In this document: positions 36,280 through 48,762 of the stretch, piece after piece
How positions within the stretch are numbered: the first letter of the stretch is position 1
Layout of the letters: each line of letters starts with the position of its first letter
Assembly (NCBI RefSeq): GCF_964355755.1
Contig: NC_092678.1
Coordinates: forward strand, 9,704,922-9,768,921
DNA length: 64,000 bases
Source: Antedon mediterranea
Taxonomy: Eukaryota; Echinodermata; Crinoidea; Comatulida; Antedonidae
Reading direction: 5' to 3'
The notes under the pieces: generated by a model
What the model saw: the letters and a program-made list of their open reading frames with translations, nothing else
What the model was told of the DNA's origin: nothing
The model's database searches: none
Translations under genes and position numbers: made by a program

Positions 36280-36465
36280 GTGGTCTACTGTAGCCCTAGC
36301 TAGCAGTGTACTGCCTAGGCCTACTACTACACTCTACTTCTAGAGACAGAAGTAGGCAGCAGTTAGGCTACTCGAGACTGTCAGTGCTAGTAGTACTAGG
36401 GCCTAGGCCTAGTAGTACAGTAGCAGCAAATTCGGGCCTAGGCCTAGCTAGGCCTCTCCTGTTAG
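36280..36465. repeat. AGGCCTA-rich palindromic segment
   Basis: The word GCCTAGGCCTA and its variants occur repeatedly (near 36314, 36400, 36436 and 36447), with CTAGTAGTAC direct repeats and an 8-bp perfect hairpin CTACTTCT-AGAGAC-AGAAGTAG at 36334-36355. Similar GTAGGCCTA and CTAGGCCTA words also occur at about 34815 and 34910 in the left half. Dense AGGCCTA palindromes may be a genome-wide bias of the host. Confidence 0.6.
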
Positions 36466-36710
36466 CGAAACAAAAACTCACCTAAATGAATAAGATTCAA
36501 CATCAAAGTTACCAACTGTAATTCTAACTTAGCATTCTGCTAGCTATAGTTTTCGTGTTTTCTTCAAGATTCGTCTCGCATCACTACTCGACTCTCTCGC
36601 ACGCATGGCATTGCTATCGTTGTTGGCTGTTGATTTGGAAAGCGTCATCATCCACACGATGTATCCATACAATATGATAATATTTATGAGCTAACTCAGG
36701 TCAAGGGTTA

Positions 36711-36764
36711 AATTAAACCGGAACACATTTGTCTTCCAGACAAATAGCTTCCGGTTGGTTAATT
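36711..36764. other. Strong imperfect hairpin near the right end of the transposon
   Basis: Three nested stems share one axis: AATTAA with TTAATT, ACCGGAA with TTCCGGT, and ATTTGTCT with AGACAAAT. They are separated by a 3x3 internal loop (CAC/AGC), a 3-base bulge (TGG) and a TCC loop, so 21 bp pair within 54 nt. It sits about 150 bp inside the right end. It could be a transposase or replication structure, or a foldback in RNA. Its function is unknown. Confidence 0.7.
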
Positions 36765-36820
36765 TTTGCATTAAATTGCGATTTTCCCGTGTAAAAAATT
36801 ATTTTTTTCAATCCAAATTG

Positions 36821-36911
36821 AGGTCAAAGTGAATAACTTTTATGTGCAATTAAAATGGCCTATTCAACAAAAATATCGAAAAAAAAAAAATTTCAGGGAG
36901 ACAATACATCT
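36821..36911 (-). repeat. Right terminal inverted repeat
   Basis: Read on the minus strand it begins AGATGTATTGTCTCCC, then an A/T homopolymer stretch, then AATAGGCCATTTTA and CATAAAAGTTATTCACTT, matching the left end. Divergence and indels lie mainly in the homopolymer part. Confidence 0.8.
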
Positions 36912-36915
36912 TTAA
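36912..36915. repeat. Target site duplication TTAA, right
   Basis: Partner of TTAA at 34439-34442. The satellite continues with GCTATTTTGTGCTC in exact register. Confidence 0.9.
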
Positions 36916-39900
36916 GCTATTTTGTGCTCTTTGATGTTTTTGTATAACCAAGTTTTTTCGAAAATCACAAAATGGTCTAAAACGTCTCCAAATGCGATTT
37001 GAAGCTTTTCCAAGCACTTTGCTGTTTTTATGTTAACAAGTTTTTTCGAAAATCACAAAATGGTCTAAAACGTCTCAAAATACGATATTAAGCTGTTTTG
37101 TGCACTTTGATGATTTGTGTGAAAAGTTTTAACGAAATGCTCAAAATGGTCTAAAACGGTTTCTAATGTGATTTTAAGCACTTTGATGTTTTTATGTTAA
37201 CAAGTTTTTTCGAAAATCACAAAATGGTCTAAAACGTCTCCAAATGCGATTTGAAGATATTCTGAGCACTTTGGTGTTTTTATGTTAAAAAGTTTTTTCG
37301 AAAATCACAAAATGGTCTAAAACGTCTCCAAATGCGATTTGAAGCTATTCTGTACACTTTGATATTTTGTGTGAAAAAGTTTTGTCAAAATGCTCAAAAT
37401 GGTCTAAAACGTTTTTAAAACGATATTAAGCTATTTTGTGCTCTTTGATGTTTTTGTATAACCAAGTTTTTTCGAAAATCACAAAATGGTCTAAAACGTC
37501 TCCAAATGCGATTTGAAGCTTTTCCAAGCACTTTGCTGTTTTTATGTTAACAATTTTTTTCGAAAATCATAAAATAGTCTAAAACGTCTCCAAATGCGAT
37601 TTGAAGCTATTCTGTACACTTTGATGTTTTGTGTGAAAAAGTTTTGTCGAAATGCTCAAAATGGTCTAAAACGTTTTTACAACGATATTAAGCTATTTTG
37701 TGCTCTTTGATGTTTTTGTGTAACCAAGTTTCATCGAAATGAACAAAATGGTCTAAAACGTCTCCAAATGCGATTTGAAGCTTTTCTAAGCACTTTGGTG
37801 TTTTTATGTTAACAAGTTTTTTCGAAAATCACAAAATGGTCTAAAACGTCTCCAAATGCGATTTGAAGATATTCTGAGCACTTTGCTGTTTTTATGTTAA
37901 CAAGTTTTTTCGAAAATCACAAAATGGTCTAAAACGTCACAAAATGCGATTTGAAGGTATTCTGAGCACTTTGGTGTTTTTGTGTGAAAAGTTTTAACGA
38001 AATGCTCAAAATGGTCTAAAACGGTTCTAATGTGATTTTAAGCACTTTGATGTTTTTGTATAACCAAGTTTCATCGAAATGCACAAAATGGTCTAAAACG
38101 TCTCCAAATGCGATTTGAAGCTTTTCTAAGCACTTTGGTGTTTTTATGTTAACAAGTTTTTTCGAAAATCACAAAATGGTCTAAAACGTCTCCAAATGCG
38201 ATTTGAATATATTCTGAGCACTTTGGTGTTTTTATGTTAAAAAAGTTTTTTCGAAAATCACAAAATGGTCTAAAACGTCTCCAAATGCGATTTGAAGCTA
38301 TTCTGTACACTTTGATGTTTTGTGTGAAAAAAGTTTTGTCGAAATGCTCAAAATGGTCTAAAACGTTTTTAAAACGATATTAAGCTATTTTGTGCTTTTT
38401 GATGTTTTTGTGTAACCAAGTTTCATCGAAATGAACAAAATGGTCTAAAACGTCTCCAAATGCGATTTGAAGCTTTTCCAAGCACTTTGCTGTTTTTATG
38501 TTAACAAGTTTTTTCGAAAATCACAAAATGGTCTAAAACGTCTCAAAATGCGATTTGAAGGTATTCTGAGCACTTTGGTGTTTTTGTGTGAAAAGTTTTA
38601 ACGAAATGCTCAAAATGGTCTAAAACGGTTTCTAATGTGATTTTAAGCACTTTGATGTTTTTGTATAACCAAGTTTCATCGAAATGCACAAAATGGTCTA
38701 AAACGTCTCCAAATGCGATTTGAAGCTTTTCTAAGCACTTTGCTGTTTTTATGTTAACAAGTTTTTACGAAAATCACAAAATGGTCTAAAACGTCTCCAA
38801 ATGCGATTTGAAGCTCTTCTGTACACTTTGATGTTTTGTGTGAAAAAGTTTTGTCGAAATGCTCAAAATGGTCTAAAACCTTTTTAAATACGATATTAAG
38901 CTGTTTTGTGCACTTTGATGATTTGTGTGAAAAGTTTTAACGAAATGCTCAAAATGGTCTAAAACAGTTTCTAATGTGATTTTAAGCACTTTGATGTTTT
39001 TGTATAACCAAGTTTTTTCGGAAATCACAAAATGGTCTAAAACGTCTCCAAATGCGATTTGAAGCTTTTCTAAGCACTTTGCTGTTTTTATGTTAACAAG
39101 TTTTTTCGAAAATCACAAAATGGTCTAAAATGTCTCCAAATGCGATTTGAAGCTCTTCTGTACACTTTGATGTTTTGTGTGAAAAAGTTTTGTCGAAATG
39201 CTCAAAATGGTCTAAAACCTTTTTAAATACGATATTAAGCTGTTTTGTGCACTTTGATGATTTGTGTGAAAAGTTTTAACGAAATGTTCAAAATGGTCTA
39301 AAACGGTTTATAATGTGATTTTAAGCACTTTGATGTTTTTGTATAACCAAGTTTCATCGAAATGCACAAAATGGTCTAAAACGTCTCCAAATGCGATTTG
39401 AAGCTTTTCTAAGCACTTTGCTGTTTTTATGTTAACAAGTTTTTTCGAAAATCACAAAATGGTCTAAAACGTCTCCAAATGCGATTTGAAGATATTCTGA
39501 GCAATTTGGTGTTTTTATGTTAAAAAGTTTTTTCGAAAATCACAAAATGGTCTAAAACGTCTCCAAATGCGATTTGAAGCTCTTCTGTACACTTTGATGT
39601 TTTGTGTGAACAAGTTTTGTCGAAATGCTCAAAATGGTCTAAAACGTTTTTAAATACGATATTAAGCTGTTTTGTGCACTTTGATGATTTGTGTGAAAAG
39701 TTTTAACGAAATGCTCAAAATGGTCAAAAACGGTTTCTAATGTGATTTTAAGCACTTTGATGTTTTTGTGTAACCAAGTTTTTTCGAAAATCACAAAATG
39801 GTCTAAAACGTCTCCAAATGCGATTTGAAGCTTTTCTAAGCACTTTGGTGTTTTTATGTTAACAAGTTTTTTCGAAAATCACAAAATGGTCTAAAACGTC

Positions 39901-42900
39901 TCCAAATGCGATTTGAAGATATTCTGAGAACTTTGGTGTTTTTATGTTAAAAAGTTTTTTCGAAAATCACAAAATGGTCTAAAACGTCTCCAAATGCGAT
40001 TTGAAGCTATTCTGTACACTTTGATGTTTTATGTGAAAAAAGTTTTGTCGAAATGCTCAAAATGGTCTAAAACGTTTTTAAAACGATATTAAGCTATTTT
40101 GTGCTCTTTGATGTTTTTGTGTAACCAAGTTTCATCGAAATGAACAAAATGGTCTAAAATGGTTTATAATGTGATTTTAAGCACTTTGATGTTTTTGTAT
40201 AACCAAGTTTCATCGAAATGCACAAAATGGTCTAAAACGTCTCCAAATGCGATTTGAAGCTTTTCTAAGCACTTTGCTGTTTTTATGTTAACAAGTTTTT
40301 TCGAAAATCACAAAATGGTCTAAAACGTCTCCAAATGCGATTTGAAGATATTCTGAGCACTTTGGTGTTTTTATGTTAAAAAGTTTTTTCGAAAATCACA
40401 AAATGGTCTAAAACGTCTCCAAATGCGATTTGAAGCTCTTCTGTACACTTTGATGTTTTGTGTGAACAAGTTTTGTCGAAATGCTCAAAAGAGTCTAAAA
40501 CGTTTTTAAATACGATATTAAGCTGTTTTGTGCACTTTGATGATTTGTGTGAAAAGTTTTAACGAAATGCTCAAAATGGTCAAAAACGGTTTCTAATGTG
40601 ATTTTAAGCACTTTGATGTTTTTGTGTAACCAAGTTTTTTCGAAAATCACAAAATGGTCTAAAACGTCTCCAAATGCGATTTGAAGCTTTTCTAAGCACT
40701 TTGGTGTTTTTATGTTAACAAGTTTTTTCGAAAATCACAAAATGGTCTAAAACGTCTCCAAATGCGATTTGAATATATTCTGAGCACTTTGGTGTTTTTA
40801 TGTTAAAAAAGTTTTTTCGAAAATCACAAAATGGTCTAAAACGTCTCCAAATGCGATTTGAAGCTATTCTGTACACTTTGATGTTTTGTGTGAAAAAAGT
40901 TTTGTCGAAATGCTCAAAATGGTCTAAAACGTTTTTAAAACGATATTAAGCTATTTTGTGCTCTTTGATGTTTTTGTGTAACCAAGTTTCATCGAAATGA
41001 ACAAAATGGTCTAAAACGTCTCCAAATGCGATTTGAAGCTTTTCCAAGCACTTTGCTGTTTTTATGTTAACAAGTTTTTTCGAAAATCACAAAATGGTCT
41101 AAAACGTCTCAAAATGCGATTTGAAGGTATTCTGAGCACTTTGGTGTTTTTGTGTGAAAAGTTTTAACGAAATGCTCAAAATGATCTAAAACGGTTTCTA
41201 ATGTGATTTTAAGCACTTTGATGTTTTTTTATAACCAAGTTTCATCGAAATGCACAAAATGGTCTAAAACGTCTCCAAATGCGATTTGAAGCTTTTCTAA
41301 GCACTTTGCTGTTTTTATGTTAACAAGTTTTTTCGAAAATCACAAAATGGTCTAAAATGTCTCCAAATGCGATTTGAAGCTCTTCTGTACACTTTGATGT
41401 TTTGTGTGAAAAAGTTTTGTCGAAATGCTCAAAATGGTCTAAAACCTTTTTAAATACGATATTAAGCTGTTTTGTGCACTTTGATGATTTGTGTGAAAAG
41501 TTTTAACGAAATGTTCAAAATGGTCTAAAACGGTTTATAATGTGATTTTAAGCACTTTGATGTTTTTGTATAACCAAGTTTCATCGAAATGCACAAAATG
41601 GTCTAAAACGTCTCCAAATGCGATTTGAAGCTTTTCTAAGCACTTTGCTGTTTTTATGTTAACAAGTTTTTTCGAAAATCACAAAATGGTCTAAAACGTC
41701 TCCAAATGCGATTTGAAGATATTCTGAGCACTTTGGTGTTTTTATGTTAAAAAGTTTTTTCGAAAATCACAAAATGGTCTAAAACGTCTCCAAATGCGAT
41801 TTGAAGCTCTTCTGTACACTTTGATGTTTTGTGTGAACAAGTTTTGTCGAAATGCTCAAAATGGTCTAAAACGTTTTTAAATACGATATTAAGCTGTTTT
41901 GTGCACTTTGATGATTTGTGTGAAAAGTTTTAACGAAATGCTCAAAATGGTCAAAAACGGTTTCTAATGTGATTTTAAGCACTTTGATGTTTTTGTGTAA
42001 CCAAGTTTTTTCGAAAATCACAAAATGGTCTAAAACGTCTCCAAATGCGATTTGAAGCTTTTCTAAGCACTTTGGTGTTTTTATGTTAACAAGTTTTTTC
42101 GAAAATCACAAAATGGTCTAAAACGTCTCCAAATGCGATTTGAAGATATTCTGAGAACTTTGGTGTTTTTATGTTAAAAAGTTTTTTCGAAAATCACAAA
42201 ATGGTCTAAAACGTCTCCAAATGCGATTTGAAGCTATTCTGTACACTTTGATGTTTTATGTGAAAAAAGTTTTGTCGAAATGCTCAAAATGGTCTAAAAC
42301 GTTTTTAAAACGATATTAAGCTATTTTGTGCTCTTTGATGTTTTTGTGTAACCAAGTTTCATCGAAATGAACAAAATGGTCTAAAACGTCTCCAAATGCT
42401 ATTTGAAGCTTTTCCAAGCACTTTGCTGTTTTTATGTTAACAAGTTTTTTCGAAAATCACAAAATGGTCTAAAACGTCTCAAAATGCGATTTGAAGGTAT
42501 TCTGAGCACTTTGGTGTTTTTGGGTGAAAAGTTTTAACGAAATGCTCAAAATGGTCTAAAACGGTTTCTAATGTGATTTTAAGCACTTTGATGTTTTTGT
42601 ATAACCAAGTTTCATCGAAATGCACAAAATGGTCTAAAACGTCTCCAAATGCGATTTGAAGCTTTTCTAAGCACTTTGCTGTTTTTATGTTAACAAGTTT
42701 TTTCGAAAATCACAAAATGGTCTAAAACGTCTCCAAATGCGATTTGAAGATATTCTGAGCACTTTGGTGTTTTTATGTTAAAAAGTTTTTTCGAAAATTA
42801 CAAAATGGTCTAAAATGTCTCCAAATGCGATTTGAAGCTCTTCTGTACACTTTGATGTTTTGTGTGAAAAAGTTTTGTCGAAATGCTCAAAATGGTCTAA

Positions 42901-43990
42901 AACGTTTTTAAATACGATATTAAGTTGTCTTGTGCACTTTGATGATTTGTGTGAAAAGTTTTAACGAAATGCTCAAAATGGTCAAAAACGGTTTCTAATG
43001 TGATTTTAAGCACTTTGATGTTTTTGTGTAACCAAGTTTTTTCGAAAATCACAAAATGGTCTAAAACGTCTCCAAATGCGATTTGAAGATATTCTGAGCA
43101 CTTTGGTGTTTTTATGTTAAAAAGTTTTTTCGAAAATCACAAAATGGTCTAAAACGTCTCCAAATGCGATTTGAAGCTATTCTGTACACTTTGATGTTTT
43201 GTGTGAAAAAGTTTTGTCGAAATGCTCAAAATGGTCTAAAACGTTTTTAAAACGATATTAAGCTATTTTGTGCTCTTTGATGTTTTTGTGTAACCAAGTT
43301 TCATCGAAATGCACAAAATGGTCTAAAACGTCTCCAAATGCGATTTGAAGCTTTTCTAAGCACTTTGCTGTTTTTATGTTAACAAGTTTTTTCGAAAATC
43401 ACAAAATGGTCTAAAACGTCTCCAAATGCGATTTGAAGATATTCTGAGCACTTTGGTGTTTTTATGTTAAAAAGTTTTTTCGAAAATCACAAAATGGTCT
43501 AAAACGTCTCAAAATGCGATTTGAAGCTCTTCTGTACACTTTGATGTTTTGTGTGAACAAGTTTTGTCGAAATGCTCAAAATGGTCTAAAACGTTTTTAA
43601 ATACGATATTAAGCTGTTTTGTGCACTTTGGTGTTTTTGTGTGAAAAGTTTTAACGAAATGCTCAAAATGGTCTAAAACGGTTCTAATGTGATTTTAAGC
43701 ACTTTGATGTTTTTGTATAACCAAGTTTCATCGAAATGCTCAAAATGGTCTAAAACGTTTTAAAACGATATTAAGCTATTTTGTGCTCTTTGATGTTTTT
43801 GTGTAACCAAGTTTCATCGAAATGAACAAAATGGTCTAAAACGTCTCCAAATGCGATTTGAAGCTTTTCTAAGCACTTTGGTGTTTTTATGTTAACAAGT
43901 TTTTTCGAAAATCACAAAATGGTCTAAAACGTCTCAAAATGCGATTGAAGGTATTCTGAGCACTTTGGTGTTTTTGTGTGAAAAGTTTTA

Positions 43991-46376
43991 ACAAAATGCT
44001 CAAAATGGTCTAAAACGGTTCTAATGTGATTTTAAGCACTTTGATGTTTTTGTATAACCAAGTTTCATCGAAATGCTCAAAATGGTCTAAAACGTTTTTA
44101 AAACGATATTAAGCTATTTTGTGCTCTTTGATGTTTTTGTGTAACCAAGTTTCATCGAAATGAACAAAATGGTCTAAAACGTCTCCAAATGCGATTTGAA
44201 GCTTTTCTAAGCACTTTGGTGTTTTTATGTTAACAAGTTTTTTCGAAAATCACAAAATGGTCTAAAACGTCTCAAAATGCGATTGAAGGTATTCTGAGCA
44301 CTTTGGTGTTTTTGTGTGAAAAGTTTTAACGAAATGCTCAAAATGGTCTAAAACGGTTCTAATGTGATTTTAAGCACTTTGATGTTTTTGTATAACCAAG
44401 TTTCATCGAAATGCTCAAAATGGTCTAAAACGTTTTTAAAACGATATTAAGCTATTTTGTGCTCTTTGATGTTTTTGTGTAACCAAGTTTTTTCGAAAAT
44501 CACAAAATGGTCTAAAACGTCTCCAAATGCGATTTGAAGGTATTCTGAGCACTTTGGTGTTTTTGTGTGAAAAGTTTTAACGAAATGCTCAAAATGGTCT
44601 AAAACGGTTTCTAATGTGATTTTAACCACTTTGATGTTTATGTTAAAAAAGTTTTTTCGAAAATCACAAAATGGTCTAAAACGTCTCCAAATGCGATTTG
44701 AAGCTATTCTGTACACTTTGATGTTTTGTGTGAAAAAAGTTTTGTCGAAATGCTCAAAATGGTCTAAAACGTTTTTAAAACGATATTAAGCTATTTTGTG
44801 CTCTTTGATGTTTTTGTGTAACCAAGTTTCATCGAAATGAACAAAATGGTCTAAAACGTCTCCAAATGCGATTTGAAGCTTTTCCAAGCACTTTGCTGTT
44901 TTTATGTTAACAATTTTTTTCGAAAATCACAAAATGGTCTAAAACGTCTCAAAATGCGATTTGAAGGTATTCTGAGCACTTTGGTGTTTTTGTGTGAAAA
45001 GTTTTAACGAAATGCTCAAAATGGTCTAAAACGGTTTCTAATGTGATTTTAAGCACTTTGATGTTTTTGTATAACCAAGTTTCATCGAAATGCACAAAAT
45101 GGTCTAAAACGTCTCCAAATGCGATTTGAAGCTTTTCTAAGCACTTTGCTGTTTTTATGCTAACAAGTTTTTTCGAAAATCACAAAATGGTCTAAAACGT
45201 CTCCAAATGCGATTTGAAGCTCTTCTGTACACTTTGATGTTTTGTGTGAAAAAGTTTTGTCGAAATGCTCAAAATGGTCTAAAACCTTTTTAAATACGAT
45301 ATTAAGCTGTTTTGTGCACTTTGATGATTTGTGTGAAAAGTTTTAACGAAATGCTCAAAATGCTCTAAAACGGTTTCTAATGTGATTTTAAGCACTTTGA
45401 TGTTTTTGTATAACCAAGTTTCATCGAAATGCACAAAATGGTCTAAAACGTCTCCAAATGCGATTTGAAGCTTTTCTAAGCACTTTGCTGTTTTTATGTT
45501 AACAAGTTTTTTCGAAAATCACAAAATGGTCTAAAACGTCTCCAAATGCGATTTGAAGATATTCTGAGCACTTTGGTGTTTTTATGTTAAAAAGTTTTTT
45601 CGAACATCACAAAATGGTCTAAAACGTCTCCAAATGCGATTTGAAGCTCTTCTGTACACTTTGATGTTTTGTGTGAACAAGTTTTGTCGAAATGCTCAAA
45701 ATGGTCTAAAACGTTTTTAAATACGATATTAAGCTGTTTTGTGCACTTTGATGATTTGTGTGAAAAGTTTTAACGAAATGCTCAAAATGGTCAAAAACGG
45801 TTTCTAATGTGATTTTAAGCACTTTGATGTTTTTGTGTAACCAAGTTTTTTCGAAAATCACAAAATGGTCTAAAACGTCTCCAAAGGCGATTTGAAGCTT
45901 TTCTAAGCACTTTGGTGTTTTTATGTTAACAAGTTTTTTCGAAAATCACAAAATGGTCTAAAACGTCTCCAAATGCGATTTGAATATATTCTGAGCACTT
46001 TGGTGTTTTTATGTTAAAAAAGTTTTTTCGAAAATCACAAAATGGTCTAAAACGTCTCCAAATGCGATTTGAAGCTATTCTGTACACTTTGATGTTTTGT
46101 GTGAAAAAAGTTTTGTCGAAATGCTTAAAATGGTCTAAAACGTTTTTAAAACGATATTAAGCTATTTTGTGCTCTTTGATGTTTTTGTGTAACCAAGTTT
46201 CATCGAAATGAACAAAATGGTCTAAAACGTCTCCAAATGCGATTTGAAGCTTTTCTAAGCACTTTGGTGTTTTTATGTTAACAAGTTTTTTCGAAAATCA
46301 CAAAATGGTCTAAAACGTCTCAAAATGCGATTGAAGGTATTCTGAGCACTTTGGTGTTTTTGTGTGAAAAGTTTTA
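43991..46376 (+). repeat. Array B higher-order unit, tandem copy 1 (2386 bp)
   Basis: Rare variants recur exactly 2386 bp further on: ACAAAATGCT at 43991, a 270-bp minus-strand open stretch ending at 44447, TATGCTAAC near 45159, TGCTCTAAAACGG at 45361, CGAACATCAC at 45601 and CCAAAGGCG at 45881. Copy 1 and copy 2 abut, so this is a recent head-to-tail duplication of a whole higher-order unit. Confidence 0.85.
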
Positions 46377-48762
46377 ACAAAATGCTCAAAATGGTCTAAA
46401 ACGGTTCTAATGTGATTTTAAGCACTTTGATGTTTTTGTATAACCAAGTTTCATCGAAATGCTCAAAATGGTCTAAAACGTTTTTAAAACGATATTAAGC
46501 TATTTTGTGCTCTTTGATGTTTTTGTGTAACCAAGTTTCATCGAAATGAACAAAATGGTCTAAAACGTCTCCAAATGCGATTTGAAGCTTTTCTAAGCAC
46601 TTTGGTGTTTTTATGTTAACAAGTTTTTTCGAAAATCACAAAATGGTCTAAAACGTCTCAAAATGCGATTGAAGGTATTCTGAGCACTTTGGTGTTTTTG
46701 TGTGAAAAGTTTTAACGAAATGCTCAAAATGGTCTAAAACGGTTCTAATGTGATTTTAAGCACTTTGATGTTTTTGTATAACCAAGTTTCATCGAAATGC
46801 TCAAAATGGTCTAAAACGTTTTTAAAACGATATTAAGCTATTTTGTGCTCTTTGATGTTTTTGTGTAACCAAGTTTTTTCGAAAATCACAAAATGGTCTA
46901 AAACGTCTCCAAATGCGATTTGAAGGTATTCTGAGCACTTTGGTGTTTTTGTGTGAAAAGTTTTAACGAAATGCTCAAAATGGTCTAAAACGGTTTCTAA
47001 TGTGATTTTAACCACTTTGATGTTTATGTTAAAAAAGTTTTTTCGAAAATCACAAAATGGTCTAAAACGTCTCCAAATGCGATTTGAAGCTATTCTGTAC
47101 ACTTTGATGTTTTGTGTGAAAAAAGTTTTGTCGAAATGCTCAAAATGGTCTAAAACGTTTTTAAAACGATATTAAGCTATTTTGTGCTCTTTGATGTTTT
47201 TGTGTAACCAAGTTTCATCGAAATGAACAAAATGGTCTAAAACGTCTCCAAATGCGATTTGAAGCTTTTCCAAGCACTTTGCTGTTTTTATGTTAACAAT
47301 TTTTTTCGAAAATCACAAAATGGTCTAAAACGTCTCAAAATGCGATTTGAAGGTATTCTGAGCACTTTGGTGTTTTTGTGTGAAAAGTTTTAACGAAAAG
47401 CTCAAAATGGTCTAAAACGGTTTCTAATGTGATTTTAAGCACTTTGATGTTTTTGTATAACCAAGTTTCATCGAAATGCACAAAATGGTCTAAAACGTCT
47501 CCAAATGCGATTTGAAGCTTTTCTAAGCACTTTGCTGTTTTTATGCTAACAAGTTTTTTCGAAAATCACAAAATGGTCTAAAACGTCTCCAAATGCGATT
47601 TGAAGCTCTTCTGTACACTTTGATGTTTTGTGTGAAAAAGTTTTGTCGAAATGCTCAAAATGGTCTAAAACCTTTTTAAATACGATATTAAGCTGTTTTG
47701 TGCACTTTGATGATTTGTGTGAAAAGTTTTAACGAAATGCTCAAAATGCTCTAAAACGGTTTCTAATGTGATTTTAAGCACTTTGATGTTTTTGTATAAC
47801 CAAGTTTCATCGAAATGCACAAAATGGTCTAAAACGTCTCCAAATGCGATTTGAAGCTTTTCTAAGCACTTTGCTGTTTTTATGTTAACAAGTTTTTTCG
47901 AAAATCACAAAATGGTCTAAAACGTCTCCAAATGCGATTTGAAGATATTCTGAGCACTTTGGTGTTTTTATGTTAAAAAGTTTTTTCGAACATCACAAAA
48001 TGGTCTAAAACGTCTCCAAATGCGATTTGAAGCTCTTCTGTACACTTTGATGTTTTGTGTGAACAAGTTTTGTCGAAATGCTCAAAATGGTCTAAAACGT
48101 TTTTAAATACGATATTAAGCTGTTTTGTGCACTTTGATGATTTGTGTGAAAAGTTTTAACAAAATGCTCAAAATGGTCAAAAACGGTTTCTAATGTGATT
48201 TTAAGCACTTTGATGTTTTTGTGTAACCAAGTTTTTTCGAAAATCACAAAATGGTCTAAAACGTCTCCAAAGGCGATTTGAAGCTTTTCTAAGCACTTTG
48301 GTGTTTTTATGTTAACAAGTTTTTTCGAAAATCACAAAATGGTCTAAAACGTCTCCAAATGCGATTTGAATATATTCTGAGCACTTTGGTGTTTTTATGT
48401 TAAAAAAGTTTTTTCGGAAATCACAAAATGGTCTAAAACGTCTCCAAATGCGATTTGAAGCTATTCTGTACACTTTGATGTTTTGTGTGAAAAAAGTTTT
48501 GTCGAAATGCTCAAAATGGTCTAAAACGTTTTTAAAACGATATTAAGCTATTTTGTGCTCTTTGATGTTTTTGTGTAACCAAGTTTCATCGAAATGAACA
48601 AAATGGTCTAAAACGTCTCCAAATGCGATTTGAAGCTTTTCCAAGCACTTTGCTGTTTTTATGTTAACAAGTTTTTTCGAAAATCACAAAATGGTCTAAA
48701 ACGTCTCAAAATGCGATTTGAAGGTATTCTGAGCACTTTGGTGTTTTTGTGTGAAAAGTTTT
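46377..48762 (+). repeat. Array B higher-order unit, tandem copy 2 (2386 bp)
   Basis: Second copy of 43991-46376, with markers at 46377, 46833, 47545, 47747, 47987 and 48267. Only isolated differences were noticed, such as ACGAAAAGCTC near 47397 and TTCGGAAATC near 48415. The right limit is inferred from the period. Confidence 0.8.

Larger units (their letters stand above)
34443..36911. mobile_element. 2469-bp DNA transposon with TTAA duplication, Kolobok-like or piggyBac-like
   Basis: The element starts AGATGTATTGTCCCCC and ends with the reverse complement of AGATGTATTGTCTCCC (15 of 16 bases the same), between TTAA duplications. The inverted similarity extends inward about 95 bp in imperfect form. 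TTAA targets are known for piggyBac and Kolobok; piggyBac ends usually begin with CC, whereas a 5' AG end is closer to what I recall of Kolobok, so I favour that at low confidence. No transposase reading frame is visible, so it is a non-autonomous element carrying unrelated internal DNA: a three-exon gene-like segment, a TA repeat, AGGCCTA-rich DNA and a strong hairpin. It inserted after the satellite array had formed. Confidence 0.85.
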
